A DNA stretch of 5,544 nucleotides from an uncultured Verrucomicrobiota bacterium (lineage in GTDB: Bacteria; Verrucomicrobiota; Verrucomicrobiia; Limisphaerales; SXTU01), in assembly GCA_903863315.1 (NCBI GenBank), contig CAIPBN010000213.1, positions 1 through 5,544 on the forward strand, read 5' to 3'. The number at the start of each line of letters is the position of its first letter. The stretch's first letter is position 1. Below are positions 1-5,544 of this stretch, piece after piece. A program made the position numbers and the translations under genes. The notes beneath the pieces were generated by a model that saw only the letters and a list, made by a program, of their open reading frames with translations, was not told the DNA's origin and did not search any database.

Positions 1-173
1 AGTTCACCGACCCGCTGAAGCGCTCCAAGCAGCTTCCGGTCGGCTACGAGACGGAATGGGATGCGAAGGCTGATTTCACCAAGCCGCGGGCCGAGCCGGC
101 GAAAAGCCTGACCGCCTGGGAAAAACTCGCGCACATCCTCCTCGTTTCAAACGAGGCGGCATTTGTGGACTGA
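1..173 (+). CDS. DUF1553 (PSD1-type) domain protein, C-terminal end only
   Basis: The open frame starting at base 3 runs 56 codons to a TGA at 171-173; the start lies outside the window. The tail reads TAWEKLAHILLVSNEAAFVD-stop. This matches the usual ending of DUF1549/DUF1553 proteins of Planctomycetota and Verrucomicrobiota, which finish with a helix of the type 'W..LAQ.LL.SNEF.FVD'. These are large, probably exported proteins, often with a cytochrome c-like domain at the N-terminus, and are commonly encoded next to a DUF1501 gene. Their biochemical role is not established; a part in degrading complex polysaccharides has been proposed from genomic context. A DUF1501 gene is present nearby but on the opposite strand, which is not the usual arrangement. 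The assignment rests on a short tail, so it is likely but not certain. Confidence 0.72.
   Translation, partial: FTDPLKRSKQLPVGYETEWDAKADFTKPRAEPAKSLTAWEKLAHILLVSNEAAFVD
140..156. repeat. Perfect 17-nt inverted repeat at the convergent gene ends
   Basis: CCTCGTTT-C-AAACGAGG is a perfect palindrome with 8-bp arms around one central base. It lies in the last codons of the DUF1553-like gene and 18 nt beyond the stop of the convergent small gene. As RNA it would form a 6-bp stem with a 5-nt loop in either direction. No T-tract directly follows it on either strand; on the minus strand a run of five T begins about 14 nt further on. It is therefore at best a weak bidirectional terminator and could simply be a product of the coding sequence. 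Confidence 0.4.
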
Positions 174-174
174 A

Positions 175-651
175 CTAACTCTCTGCATCCTGACCTGAGT
201 GAGGATTGGCACCGTCACCTTGCTTTGCGCATTTCATTTTTGGGATGAGAAACATGCAGCAAATCACGATCCATAAGATGCCGACAATTAGGACCAGTCG
301 AGCGGCTGTTTCAAACTGGCCCCATTGATGAAGCACTGCCCACTTATCACCCCAAGCACCTGGCGGGTCTTGAATCCACCACTTCACCAGCAGAACGGGA
401 CCGAACATCTCGTTGGCAAGCTTCAGCGCAGTGTCGTTCTCGTTGTGAAGCCAGCTACCACCCCAAAAGCCCGGCGCTATCGCCCAAAGAATTGATCGCC
501 ACAGGAGATAGGTAAGAGCGGTGAGTGTTGCAGCGGTTCGTATCCAAGGACTCTTCAGCCACTGAAATAGAATCCTGAACCATTGAACAATATCTTTGTA
601 AGAGCCGACCCTCATACTAGGCAAGATTGCCTGCCCGCGAATCACATCCAA
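175..651 (-). CDS. Hypothetical Trp-rich membrane protein, two predicted TM helices
   Basis: This is a 158-codon frame ending in TAG at 175-177. I do not recognise the family. Two hydrophobic stretches look like transmembrane helices, at about residues 38-60 and 116-137 (the latter includes LVLIVGILWIVICCMFLI). Between them is a soluble loop of about 55 residues with WLHNEND and WWIQDPPGAW. The C-terminal tail is short and polar. Thirteen Trp in 158 residues is unusually high. The start is uncertain. The TTG at 651 is preceded by GGAGAAGGA, with AAGGA 12 nt upstream. An ATG at 615 would give 146 residues but has no Shine-Dalgarno, and a palindrome (619-632) sits just before it. The gene lies 42 bp after the DUF1501 stop on the same strand, so the two may be cotranscribed. 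Base composition is clearly lower in GC than the flanks (hand counts: 30/60 at 181-240, 28/60 at 241-300, 22/60 at 541-600), suggesting a recent arrival. Confidence 0.55.
   Translation of the reverse strand: MDVIRGQAILPSMRVGSYKDIVQWFRILFQWLKSPWIRTAATLTALTYLLWRSILWAIAPGFWGGSWLHNENDTALKLANEMFGPVLLVKWWIQDPPGAWGDKWAVLHQWGQFETAARLVLIVGILWIVICCMFLIPKMKCAKQGDGANPHSGQDAES
619..632. repeat. 14-nt palindrome upstream of the alternative ATG of the small membrane gene
   Basis: AGGCAA-GA-TTGCCT has perfect 6-bp arms with a 2-nt centre. It lies three bases upstream of the ATG at 613-615 on the minus strand, and inside the coding region if the TTG at 651 is the true start. It could be an operator or a translation-blocking hairpin if the ATG is used, but a chance occurrence is possible. 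Confidence 0.25.
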
Positions 652-693
652 GCCACCGTCGATTCCTTCTCCTAAAATGATTCTGCGAGATGC

Positions 694-2058
694 TCAAACC
701 AGCTCCCGGACCGGCTGTGCCCCGCCGTCCACGAGGTAATGTGGGCGGCCTTTGGTGTCCACGATGGTCGTGGTGTTCACGTCGATGCCGAGGTTGTGGT
801 AGAGCGTCGCGAAAACTTCCTGGAAGGTGACGGGGCGGCTGTTCGCCTCGCCGCCCAGGCGGTCGGTGGAGCCGATAACTTGTCCGCAGTTCATTCCGCC
901 GCCGGCCAGCAGGGCCATCGCCACGCGCGGCCAGTGGTCCCGGCCCACCTGCGCACTGATGCGCGGCGTGCGGCCGAACTCGCCCCAGACCAGCACCGTG
1001 GTGTCCTTGTCCATGCCGCGTTGGTGGAGGTCCTCGACGAGCGCGGTGATCCCTTGATCAAAGATCGGGAAGTCCTCGCGTTCGCGCGAAAAAATGTCAT
1101 TGCCCGGGCCGCCGTGCCAGTCCCACTTGCTGTAATTGACGGTGACCACACGCGCGCCGGCCTCCACCAGGCGGCGTGCGGCAAGGAAGCTCTGCGGGAC
1201 ACGCGGCGCACCGTTGCCGTCGATGCGCGTCACCTCGTTGCCCCGGCCATACCGGGCAACGATGCGGGGGTCTTCTTTCGACAAGTCGAGCGCTTCGGCG
1301 AGCTTCGATGAGGTGAGCATGCCCATCGCTTGCTGGGTAAAGGCGTCGAGGCCCTGCATCTGCCCGCTGGCGTCCACGTCGCGGCGGAACTGATCCACGC
1401 TGGCTTGAAGGCGCGTGCGGTCCGCCAAGCGGTCGTAGGTGATGCCTTGCAAGGTGAGGTCAGCGCGGCTGGGACCCACCGGGCGGAAACCGGAATGCGC
1501 CACATTGACCATGCCTGAGCCTGGCTCGTTGTAGGGGCCGTGCGTGCATTCGTAGCACATGCTCACGAACGGTGGCGTCGTGGGATTCACCGGCCCCTGA
1601 ACCTGGCTGACGATGCTGCCGAATGGTGCCCAGCCGCCAGCCGGAGCCATCTCGGTGCGGCTGTGGCCGGTGTAGCACTGGAAGGCGTCGTGATCGTTTT
1701 GCGCGCCGACGAGCGACCGGATGAGGGCAAACTTGTCCATCATCTTCGCCATCCGGGGAAACAGCTCGCAGATCTGGATGCCCGGCACGTTCGTGCTGAT
1801 GGGCTTGTGCGGTCCGGCAATTTCACGCGGCGCATCCGGCTTCAGATCGAACATGTCCTGATGCGGCGGGCCCCCGACCAGATAGATCATGATCACCGAC
1901 TTGTGGGAATTGCGGATGCCGGCCCGGGCTTCCAGCGACAGGAGGGTCGGCAGTGAAAGTCCGGCCGCGCCCAGCCCGCCAATCTTGATGAAGTTGCGCC
2001 GGGACACGCCATCGCAGAAGGGGCGGCCGGGGTCTTGGGGTCCTAGGATTTGAAGCAT
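694..2058 (-). CDS. DUF1501 domain-containing protein with Tat signal peptide
   Basis: This is a 454-residue protein, of typical length for DUF1501, a family with an alkaline phosphatase/sulfatase-like fold found in large numbers in Planctomycetota and Verrucomicrobiota. Catalytic activity is not established for most members. A twin-arginine signal (SRRNFIK, residues 19-25, then the hydrophobic GGLGAAGLSLPTLL) predicts export of a folded protein. Family motifs appear in order: GGPPHQDMFDLKP (62-74), NDHDAF (121-126), WDWHGG (312-317), GEFGRTP (359-365) and GRDHWP (372-377). The protein ends in the usual HYLVDGG...VRELV. The frame stays open upstream to a TTG at 2178, but family members normally start at M-L-x-I-L-G, so the ATG at 2056-2058 was chosen; neither start has a clear Shine-Dalgarno. 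The usual partner family, DUF1553, lies on the other strand beyond a small intervening gene. A role with that partner is likely by association only. Confidence 0.93.
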   Translation of the reverse strand: MLQILGPQDPGRPFCDGVSRRNFIKIGGLGAAGLSLPTLLSLEARAGIRNSHKSVIMIYLVGGPPHQDMFDLKPDAPREIAGPHKPISTNVPGIQICELFPRMAKMMDKFALIRSLVGAQNDHDAFQCYTGHSRTEMAPAGGWAPFGSIVSQVQGPVNPTTPPFVSMCYECTHGPYNEPGSGMVNVAHSGFRPVGPSRADLTLQGITYDRLADRTRLQASVDQFRRDVDASGQMQGLDAFTQQAMGMLTSSKLAEALDLSKEDPRIVARYGRGNEVTRIDGNGAPRVPQSFLAARRLVEAGARVVTVNYSKWDWHGGPGNDIFSREREDFPIFDQGITALVEDLHQRGMDKDTTVLVWGEFGRTPRISAQVGRDHWPRVAMALLAGGGMNCGQVIGSTDRLGGEANSRPVTFQEVFATLYHNLGIDVNTTTIVDTKGRPHYLVDGGAQPVRELV

Positions 2059-2340
2059 GGCGGGTGCTGGGATGTAATGGCTGCCCATTTGCGACGCTGC
2101 GCCACCGCCGGGAATTTGATCGATTTCGGCTGTGCCCGGCGGGCGATGGTCATTCAGTCCTGTTCCGGATGTTCTCAAATTTGACCGGCACGAGTTGTGC
2201 GCTATGCTGAACCAAGACAGAGAAGCACGATGAGCTACGCATATAGCAAAGCCTTTGATGGCAGCGATGGTCGGCTTGGGAGCCGTGTGAGTTGTTAGGT
2301 GTGGATGGTTCCGCAGCGGCCGTCGTGTAGAAAGACGGAC
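2059..2340. other. Divergent intergenic region between DUF1501 and patatin genes
   Basis: About 280 bp separate the two chosen start codons. On the minus side the DUF1501 frame stays open to 2178, but that extension lacks the family's conserved start and is probably not translated. On the plus side there is a candidate promoter (2181-2208), a possible 22-codon ORF (2230-2298) and a small hairpin, CGGCT-TGGG-AGCCG (2272-2285). I saw no convincing promoter for the DUF1501 direction, and no tRNA or recognisable riboswitch. Confidence 0.5.
2181..2208 (+). promoter_or_regulatory. Candidate sigma70-type promoter for the patatin-ligase operon
   Basis: TTGACC (2181-2186, five of six matches to the -35 consensus) is followed after 16 nt by TATGCT (2203-2208, four of six matches to the -10 consensus). 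Transcription would start near 2215, leaving a leader of about 125 nt before the ATG at 2341. The stretch lies in the locally less GC-rich gap between divergent genes. This is a match by eye only, and sigma70 consensus rules are only approximate for these phyla. Confidence 0.35.
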
Positions 2341-4041
2341 ATGACTGCGTCACTTCCAAACCAAGGGTCAGTGTGGGACCAGCGTAGAAAGGAACTGCTC
2401 TCATCACTCGCCCGGCCGCCGCAGGTCAGCTTCAATCGCACCGGCCGGCTTACGTCTGTTGCCTCCGCTTCCCGGCGCATTCCGGAGCGTCTCGTCGCCG
2501 AGTCCCTTTCGGAAATGCTCGCTTCTGTGACTGGGGAACGGGTCCTTCTCCTGCAACTCATGCCATCCGATGCCGGGGCGACGGCAAAAGTCTGGAGCCC
2601 GCTGCATTCACTCCCAAACAATGGCTTTGCCTTTACTGACCAGCTCCAGCACCTCGGTGGTTTCGAGCGCCTCACGCTCCGGGTGACGAATCATCTCGCC
2701 GAGCGCCCGTTTCTCTCCGCTTTCTTCGGGCACTGCGCCCGCCACTTCGACCAAGTGATTATTCTCGTGGACGCGGACGCGCCTCGCCAGGCCCTGGCCG
2801 AGGCGGCGGCCCGTTCCTCCGCCACCTACGTGCTCGCCCAGCAAACGGTGGACAGCCTCTTTGAGTTCAACCAGCTCGACCGTGAGCTGCGCGCCGCGCG
2901 GGGTGGCGTGGCCACGGACTTGAAGATCGTGCTCTGCCTCGCACACGGCGAGGTGCCGCAGCCGGCGGAGGATTTCGTCAAGCAAATCGGCCAGCCCGCG
3001 CATCTGAATCTCCGCGAATCGCCGGCCTCCGTGGATGCGCTCCACGCGCACTGCGGTGGAGTGTGGCCGGTGGCGTTCAAGTTCGACCTGCGCCGGTTCG
3101 CGCGTGAAATCGGACGTTGCCGCATCGGCCTGGCGCTCTCCAGCGGCGGAGCGAAGGGGCTCGCGCACATCGGGGTGCTGCAGGTGCTGGAGGAAAATGG
3201 CATTGAAGTGGATGTAGTCGCCGGCACCAGCATGGGGGCCTACATCGGCGCGCTGTGGGCGTTCGGGCACGACGGGCAGTTCATCGAAACCAAGGCCCGC
3301 GAACTGGAGGGCAAGTGGGGGTTGCTCAAACTGATTGACCCCGCGTTCCCGCCGCGTCGTGGGTTTATCCACGGGACTGCCATTCAGAAGCGGTTGGAGC
3401 GCAGCATCGGTGAAGCGCGGTTTGAGCAGCTCCCCCGTCCGCTCAGCGTGGTGACGACGCGCTTTGACACACTGGAGCGCACGGTCTTCAGCGTCGGCAA
3501 GGTTTCCTCCGCAGTGCTCGCGAGCTGCGCCATTCCGAGTGTCTTTGTGCCGGTGCGGCTCGACGGTGAAAACTACATCGACGGCGGAGTCTCCGATCCG
3601 CTGCCCGTGGACGTGCTGCGCGAGGCGGGCGTCGAGCGCGTCATCGCCGTGAACATCATTCCCACTTCAGCCTTCCTCCGCTGCGCCCGCGAGCACGAGC
3701 GCGAACAGGTCGAGGAGAAGCGGCGCGGCTTCAGCTTCCTCCACTTGCTCAACCAGCAGGTCAACTATTTCGCCTACGGCAACATCCTCGACGTGACCCA
3801 GCGCGCCGTCATCGGCGGGCAGATTCGGGCTGCCGAGGATGCCTGCCGTCAGGCGGACGTCGTCCTCCGTCCGCTCGCCTGCGACTCGCGCTGGCACGAC
3901 TTCTCCAACCCTGGAAAATACATTTCCCTCGGCCGCCGCGTGGCCGAGGAGAATCTCGCCGACATCAAGCAACTCGTGAACCGAAAGGAGCCAATCCATG
4001 AGCACGAAAGTCCTCACCACGAACTGGCAGCGACTGCCTGA
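2341..4041 (+). CDS. Patatin-like phospholipase with N-terminal degenerate MinD-like region
   Basis: This is a 566-residue protein (numbering from the ATG at 2341). The patatin domain covers about residues 260-450. The oxyanion loop is SSGGAKGLAHIG (267-278), the nucleophile elbow GTSMG (295-299, Ser297), and the dyad Asp lies in DGG (414-416), all intact. It therefore should be an active Ser/Asp lipid acyl hydrolase of the bacterial RssA/NTE-like type, cleaving acyl esters of phospholipids or lysophospholipids. Residues about 45-205 resemble a MinD/ParA Rossmann fold (ERVLLLQLM at 66-74, FDQVIILVDAD at 136-146) but have no P-loop lysine, as in the region preceding the catalytic domain of NTE-type proteins. 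No signal peptide is seen; it is probably cytoplasmic or membrane-associated. Other in-frame starts are GTG 2299 and ATG 2305; all have weak ribosome binding sites. The last 44 nt overlap the ligase gene, indicating translational coupling. Substrate is unknown. Confidence 0.9.
   Translation: MTASLPNQGSVWDQRRKELLSSLARPPQVSFNRTGRLTSVASASRRIPERLVAESLSEMLASVTGERVLLLQLMPSDAGATAKVWSPLHSLPNNGFAFTDQLQHLGGFERLTLRVTNHLAERPFLSAFFGHCARHFDQVIILVDADAPRQALAEAAARSSATYVLAQQTVDSLFEFNQLDRELRAARGGVATDLKIVLCLAHGEVPQPAEDFVKQIGQPAHLNLRESPASVDALHAHCGGVWPVAFKFDLRRFAREIGRCRIGLALSSGGAKGLAHIGVLQVLEENGIEVDVVAGTSMGAYIGALWAFGHDGQFIETKARELEGKWGLLKLIDPAFPPRRGFIHGTAIQKRLERSIGEARFEQLPRPLSVVTTRFDTLERTVFSVGKVSSAVLASCAIPSVFVPVRLDGENYIDGGVSDPLPVDVLREAGVERVIAVNIIPTSAFLRCAREHEREQVEEKRRGFSFLHLLNQQVNYFAYGNILDVTQRAVIGGQIRAAEDACRQADVVLRPLACDSRWHDFSNPGKYISLGRRVAEENLADIKQLVNRKEPIHEHESPHHELAATA
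3984..3990 (+). promoter_or_regulatory. Shine-Dalgarno AAAGGAG of the ligase gene
   Basis: AAAGGAG ends 7 nt before the ATG at 3998, an ideal spacing. It lies inside the patatin coding sequence and fixes the ligase start, confirming that the 44-nt overlap is real rather than a mis-called start. Confidence 0.8.
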
Positions 4042-5518
4042 AGCCACCGTCCGCGCCCTGCAAGCGGACAAGCTCCGCCGCTGGCTGCGCGACACGGTGC
4101 TGCCGTTCTCCGCGCACTACCGCGAGCTGTTCCGCCGGCTCAAGCTCACCGCCGATGATTTCCATTCACTCGATGACCTGCGTCGTCTGCCCTTCACCAG
4201 CAAGGCCGACTTGCTCAACACGCCCGACAATCCGGCGAAGGTCCGCGACTTCCTCCTCGTCCCCGACCGCAACGTCCTTTCGCGTCGGCCTTCGTCTATC
4301 TTCCGCGCGCTGCTGCACGGGCGCAAAGCAGTGGCGGACGGTTTTGAAAACGAGTTCCGCCCCATCTTCCTCACGAGCACCACGGGCCGCAGCGCCGACC
4401 CCGTGCCGTTCCTCTACACGAACCACGACCTCGCGAATCTCCAACTCGCGGGCGGACGCGTTTTTGGAGTGTGCGGCGCGCGGCGCGAGGACAAGCTCCT
4501 GAACATGTTCCCCTACGCGCCGCACCTGGCGTTCTGGCTGACGCACTACGGCAGCACGAGCTTTGGCGTGTTCACTGCGAGCACCGGCGGCGGCAAGGTC
4601 ATGGGCACCGAGGGTCAGCTTCGTTTCCTCCGCAAGATCCGTCCCGACGTGCTCATCGGGATGCCGACCTTCGTCTATCACGTCCTGCATCAAGCAGCGG
4701 AGGAAGGCGTCCGCTGCGAAAACCTCCGGCGCATCGTGCTCGGCGGCGAGAAGGTGCCCGACGGCATGAGGCTGAAGCTTCGCAATCTCGCCCTCGAACT
4801 TGGCGCGCGCGAAATTGACGTGGTCACCACCTACGGCTTCACCGAGGCGAAGATGGCCTTCGCCGAATGTCCCGTCCCCGTGGACGAGACGCCCAGCGGC
4901 TACCATCTCTATCCCGACCTCGGCGTTGTCGAAGTTGTGGACCCAGAGACCGGCGAACCCGTCCCGAACGGCCAGCCCGGCGAGATTGTCTTCACGCCGC
5001 TCGACTCGCGCGGGACGGTCGTCCTCCGCTACCGCACCGGCGACTACATTGACGGTGGCCTGACCTACGAGGCTTGCCCGCACTGCGGCCGCCAAGTGCC
5101 GCGTCTCGTTGGCAAAATCTCCCGCAGCTCCGCCTTCAAGGAAGTGCACCTCGACAAAATCAAGGGCACGCTCGTGGACTTCAACGAGTTGGAGCACGTC
5201 CTCGACGATGCCCCGAATGTCGGCGCGTGGCAGATTGAGCTGCGCAAGCTCCACGACGATCCGCTCGAAGTGGACGAGCTGGTCCTGCACGTCCAGAAGA
5301 CCAACGGCGCGGACGATGACCATCTCACGCACGACCTCCGCACGCGCCTGATGACGCATTGCGAAATCACGCCAAACCGCATCGAGTTCCACAACGCCGA
5401 GAAGATGCGCGACCTGCAAGGCGTCGGCGTGCAGCTCAAGGAACAGAAGCTCGTGGACCATCGCCCGAAGAACAGCGTGCCTCTCGCAAGCAGTCCGCTT
5501 AGAAAGGAGCCCGCATGA
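3998..5518 (+). CDS. PaaK-like adenylate-forming enzyme (phenylacetate-CoA ligase family)
   Basis: This is a 506-residue member of the ANL superfamily, closest in layout to PaaK/CapK-type ligases, which activate a carboxylic acid as acyl-AMP and usually transfer it to CoA or another thiol. The motifs appear in order: phosphate loop TSTTGRSADPVPF (126-138), GGEKVP (249-254), Y-G-F-T-E (279-283), YRTGD with the ribose-binding Asp (345-349), CPHCGRQVPRL (360-370, the cysteine-containing segment common in PaaK relatives) and GKISRS (372-377). Candidate C-terminal catalytic lysines are K481 and K484. At 506 residues it is longer than classical PaaK (about 430). The hinge-to-C-terminal part (KIKGTLVDFNELEHVL, 387-402) departs from the PaaK consensus, so phenylacetate is unlikely to be the substrate. 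Overlap with the patatin gene suggests a fatty acid or other acid from lipid turnover, which is inference. No signal peptide; cytoplasmic. Confidence 0.88.
   Translation: MSTKVLTTNWQRLPEATVRALQADKLRRWLRDTVLPFSAHYRELFRRLKLTADDFHSLDDLRRLPFTSKADLLNTPDNPAKVRDFLLVPDRNVLSRRPSSIFRALLHGRKAVADGFENEFRPIFLTSTTGRSADPVPFLYTNHDLANLQLAGGRVFGVCGARREDKLLNMFPYAPHLAFWLTHYGSTSFGVFTASTGGGKVMGTEGQLRFLRKIRPDVLIGMPTFVYHVLHQAAEEGVRCENLRRIVLGGEKVPDGMRLKLRNLALELGAREIDVVTTYGFTEAKMAFAECPVPVDETPSGYHLYPDLGVVEVVDPETGEPVPNGQPGEIVFTPLDSRGTVVLRYRTGDYIDGGLTYEACPHCGRQVPRLVGKISRSSAFKEVHLDKIKGTLVDFNELEHVLDDAPNVGAWQIELRKLHDDPLEVDELVLHVQKTNGADDDHLTHDLRTRLMTHCEITPNRIEFHNAEKMRDLQGVGVQLKEQKLVDHRPKNSVPLASSPLRKEPA
5503..5509 (+). promoter_or_regulatory. 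Shine-Dalgarno AAAGGAG of the third operon gene
   Basis: AAAGGAG lies 5 nt before the ATG at 5515, within the last codons of the ligase gene. With the ATGA stop/start overlap it supports a real downstream gene. Confidence 0.75.
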
Positions 5519-5544
5519 GCACTCCTCGTCTTGTCATCGTGGAC
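5515..5544 (+). CDS. Start of a third operon gene, cut by the window end
   Basis: Ten codons are visible, reading MSTPRLVIVD. The ATG overlaps the ligase stop as ATGA (5515-5518) and has a strong AAAGGAG 5 nt upstream, so translation is probably coupled to the ligase. A short polar start followed by a beta-strand-like RLVIVD is compatible with many Rossmann-type proteins: a short-chain dehydrogenase or NAD-dependent epimerase, a glycosyltransferase, or a response-regulator receiver. Ten residues cannot decide, and no function is assigned. Confidence 0.75.
   Translation, partial: MSTPRLVIVD

Noticed and set aside
739..1311. 190-codon open frame on the plus strand opposite the DUF1501 gene
   Set aside because: Lies wholly within the strongly supported DUF1501 gene on the other strand; its translation shows no family features.
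2059..2178. N-terminal extension of the DUF1501 protein to a TTG start at 2178
   Set aside because: The extra 40 residues lie upstream of the conserved M-L-x-I-L-G start, begin with TTG and have no good Shine-Dalgarno.
2294..2300. GTTAGGT matching the integron core site pattern GTTRRRY, considered as part of an attC site
   Set aside because: I found no matching RYYYAAC partner or paired inner boxes at suitable distance upstream, so a lone 7-mer match is expected by chance.
2608..3372. 254-codon open frame on the minus strand opposite the patatin gene
   Set aside because: Antisense shadow of a well-supported patatin coding region; no recognisable motif and low-complexity Arg/Glu/His-rich content.
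4166..5461. 431-codon open frame on the minus strand opposite the ligase gene
   Set aside because: It is fully antisense to a gene with intact ANL motifs. Its composition (rich in Val, Glu, Arg, Ala, His) is what GC-rich codon bias gives on the opposite strand, and no domain is recognisable.
1..5544. CRISPR arrays, tRNA or rRNA genes, and insertion sequences
   Set aside because: Reading both strands showed no regularly spaced direct repeats, no cloverleaf-like or rRNA-like sequence, and no transposase motifs or terminal inverted repeats.

Overview
The window looks like part of a GC-rich bacterial genome from the Planctomycetota/Verrucomicrobiota group. The main evidence is a DUF1501 protein with a Tat signal (694-2058, minus strand) and the C-terminal tail of what looks like a DUF1553 protein (1-173, plus strand). 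These two families are greatly expanded and usually paired in those phyla. The style of the DUF1501 N-terminus (MLQILG...FCDGVSRRNFIKIGG) also fits. I lean towards Verrucomicrobiota, but the window does not settle it.

Layout: (i) 1-173, end of the DUF1553-like gene, plus strand. (ii) 175-651, a small, unusually Trp-rich putative two-helix membrane protein on the minus strand, of clearly lower GC than its surroundings and ending 1 bp from the DUF1553 stop. (iii) 694-2058, the DUF1501 gene, also minus strand, 42 bp upstream of the small gene. (iv) about 2059-2340, a divergent intergenic region with one plausible sigma70-type promoter reading right. (v) 2341-4041, a patatin-like phospholipase with a long N-terminal region that resembles a P-loop-less MinD/ParA-type fold. 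(vi) 3998-5518, a PaaK-like adenylate-forming (phenylacetate-CoA ligase family) enzyme. (vii) 5515-end, the first ten codons of a third plus-strand gene.

The right half is a tightly packed operon. The patatin and ligase genes overlap by 44 nt, and the ligase and third gene overlap by ATGA. Both downstream genes have strong AAAGGAG ribosome binding sites. The order lipid acyl hydrolase then acid-activating enzyme suggests a lipid pathway in which a released acyl chain is adenylated and passed to a thiol carrier or to the next enzyme. That is inference; substrate and product cannot be read from the sequence. The left half is DUF1501/DUF1553-type material in an unusual convergent arrangement, interrupted by the low-GC membrane-protein gene.
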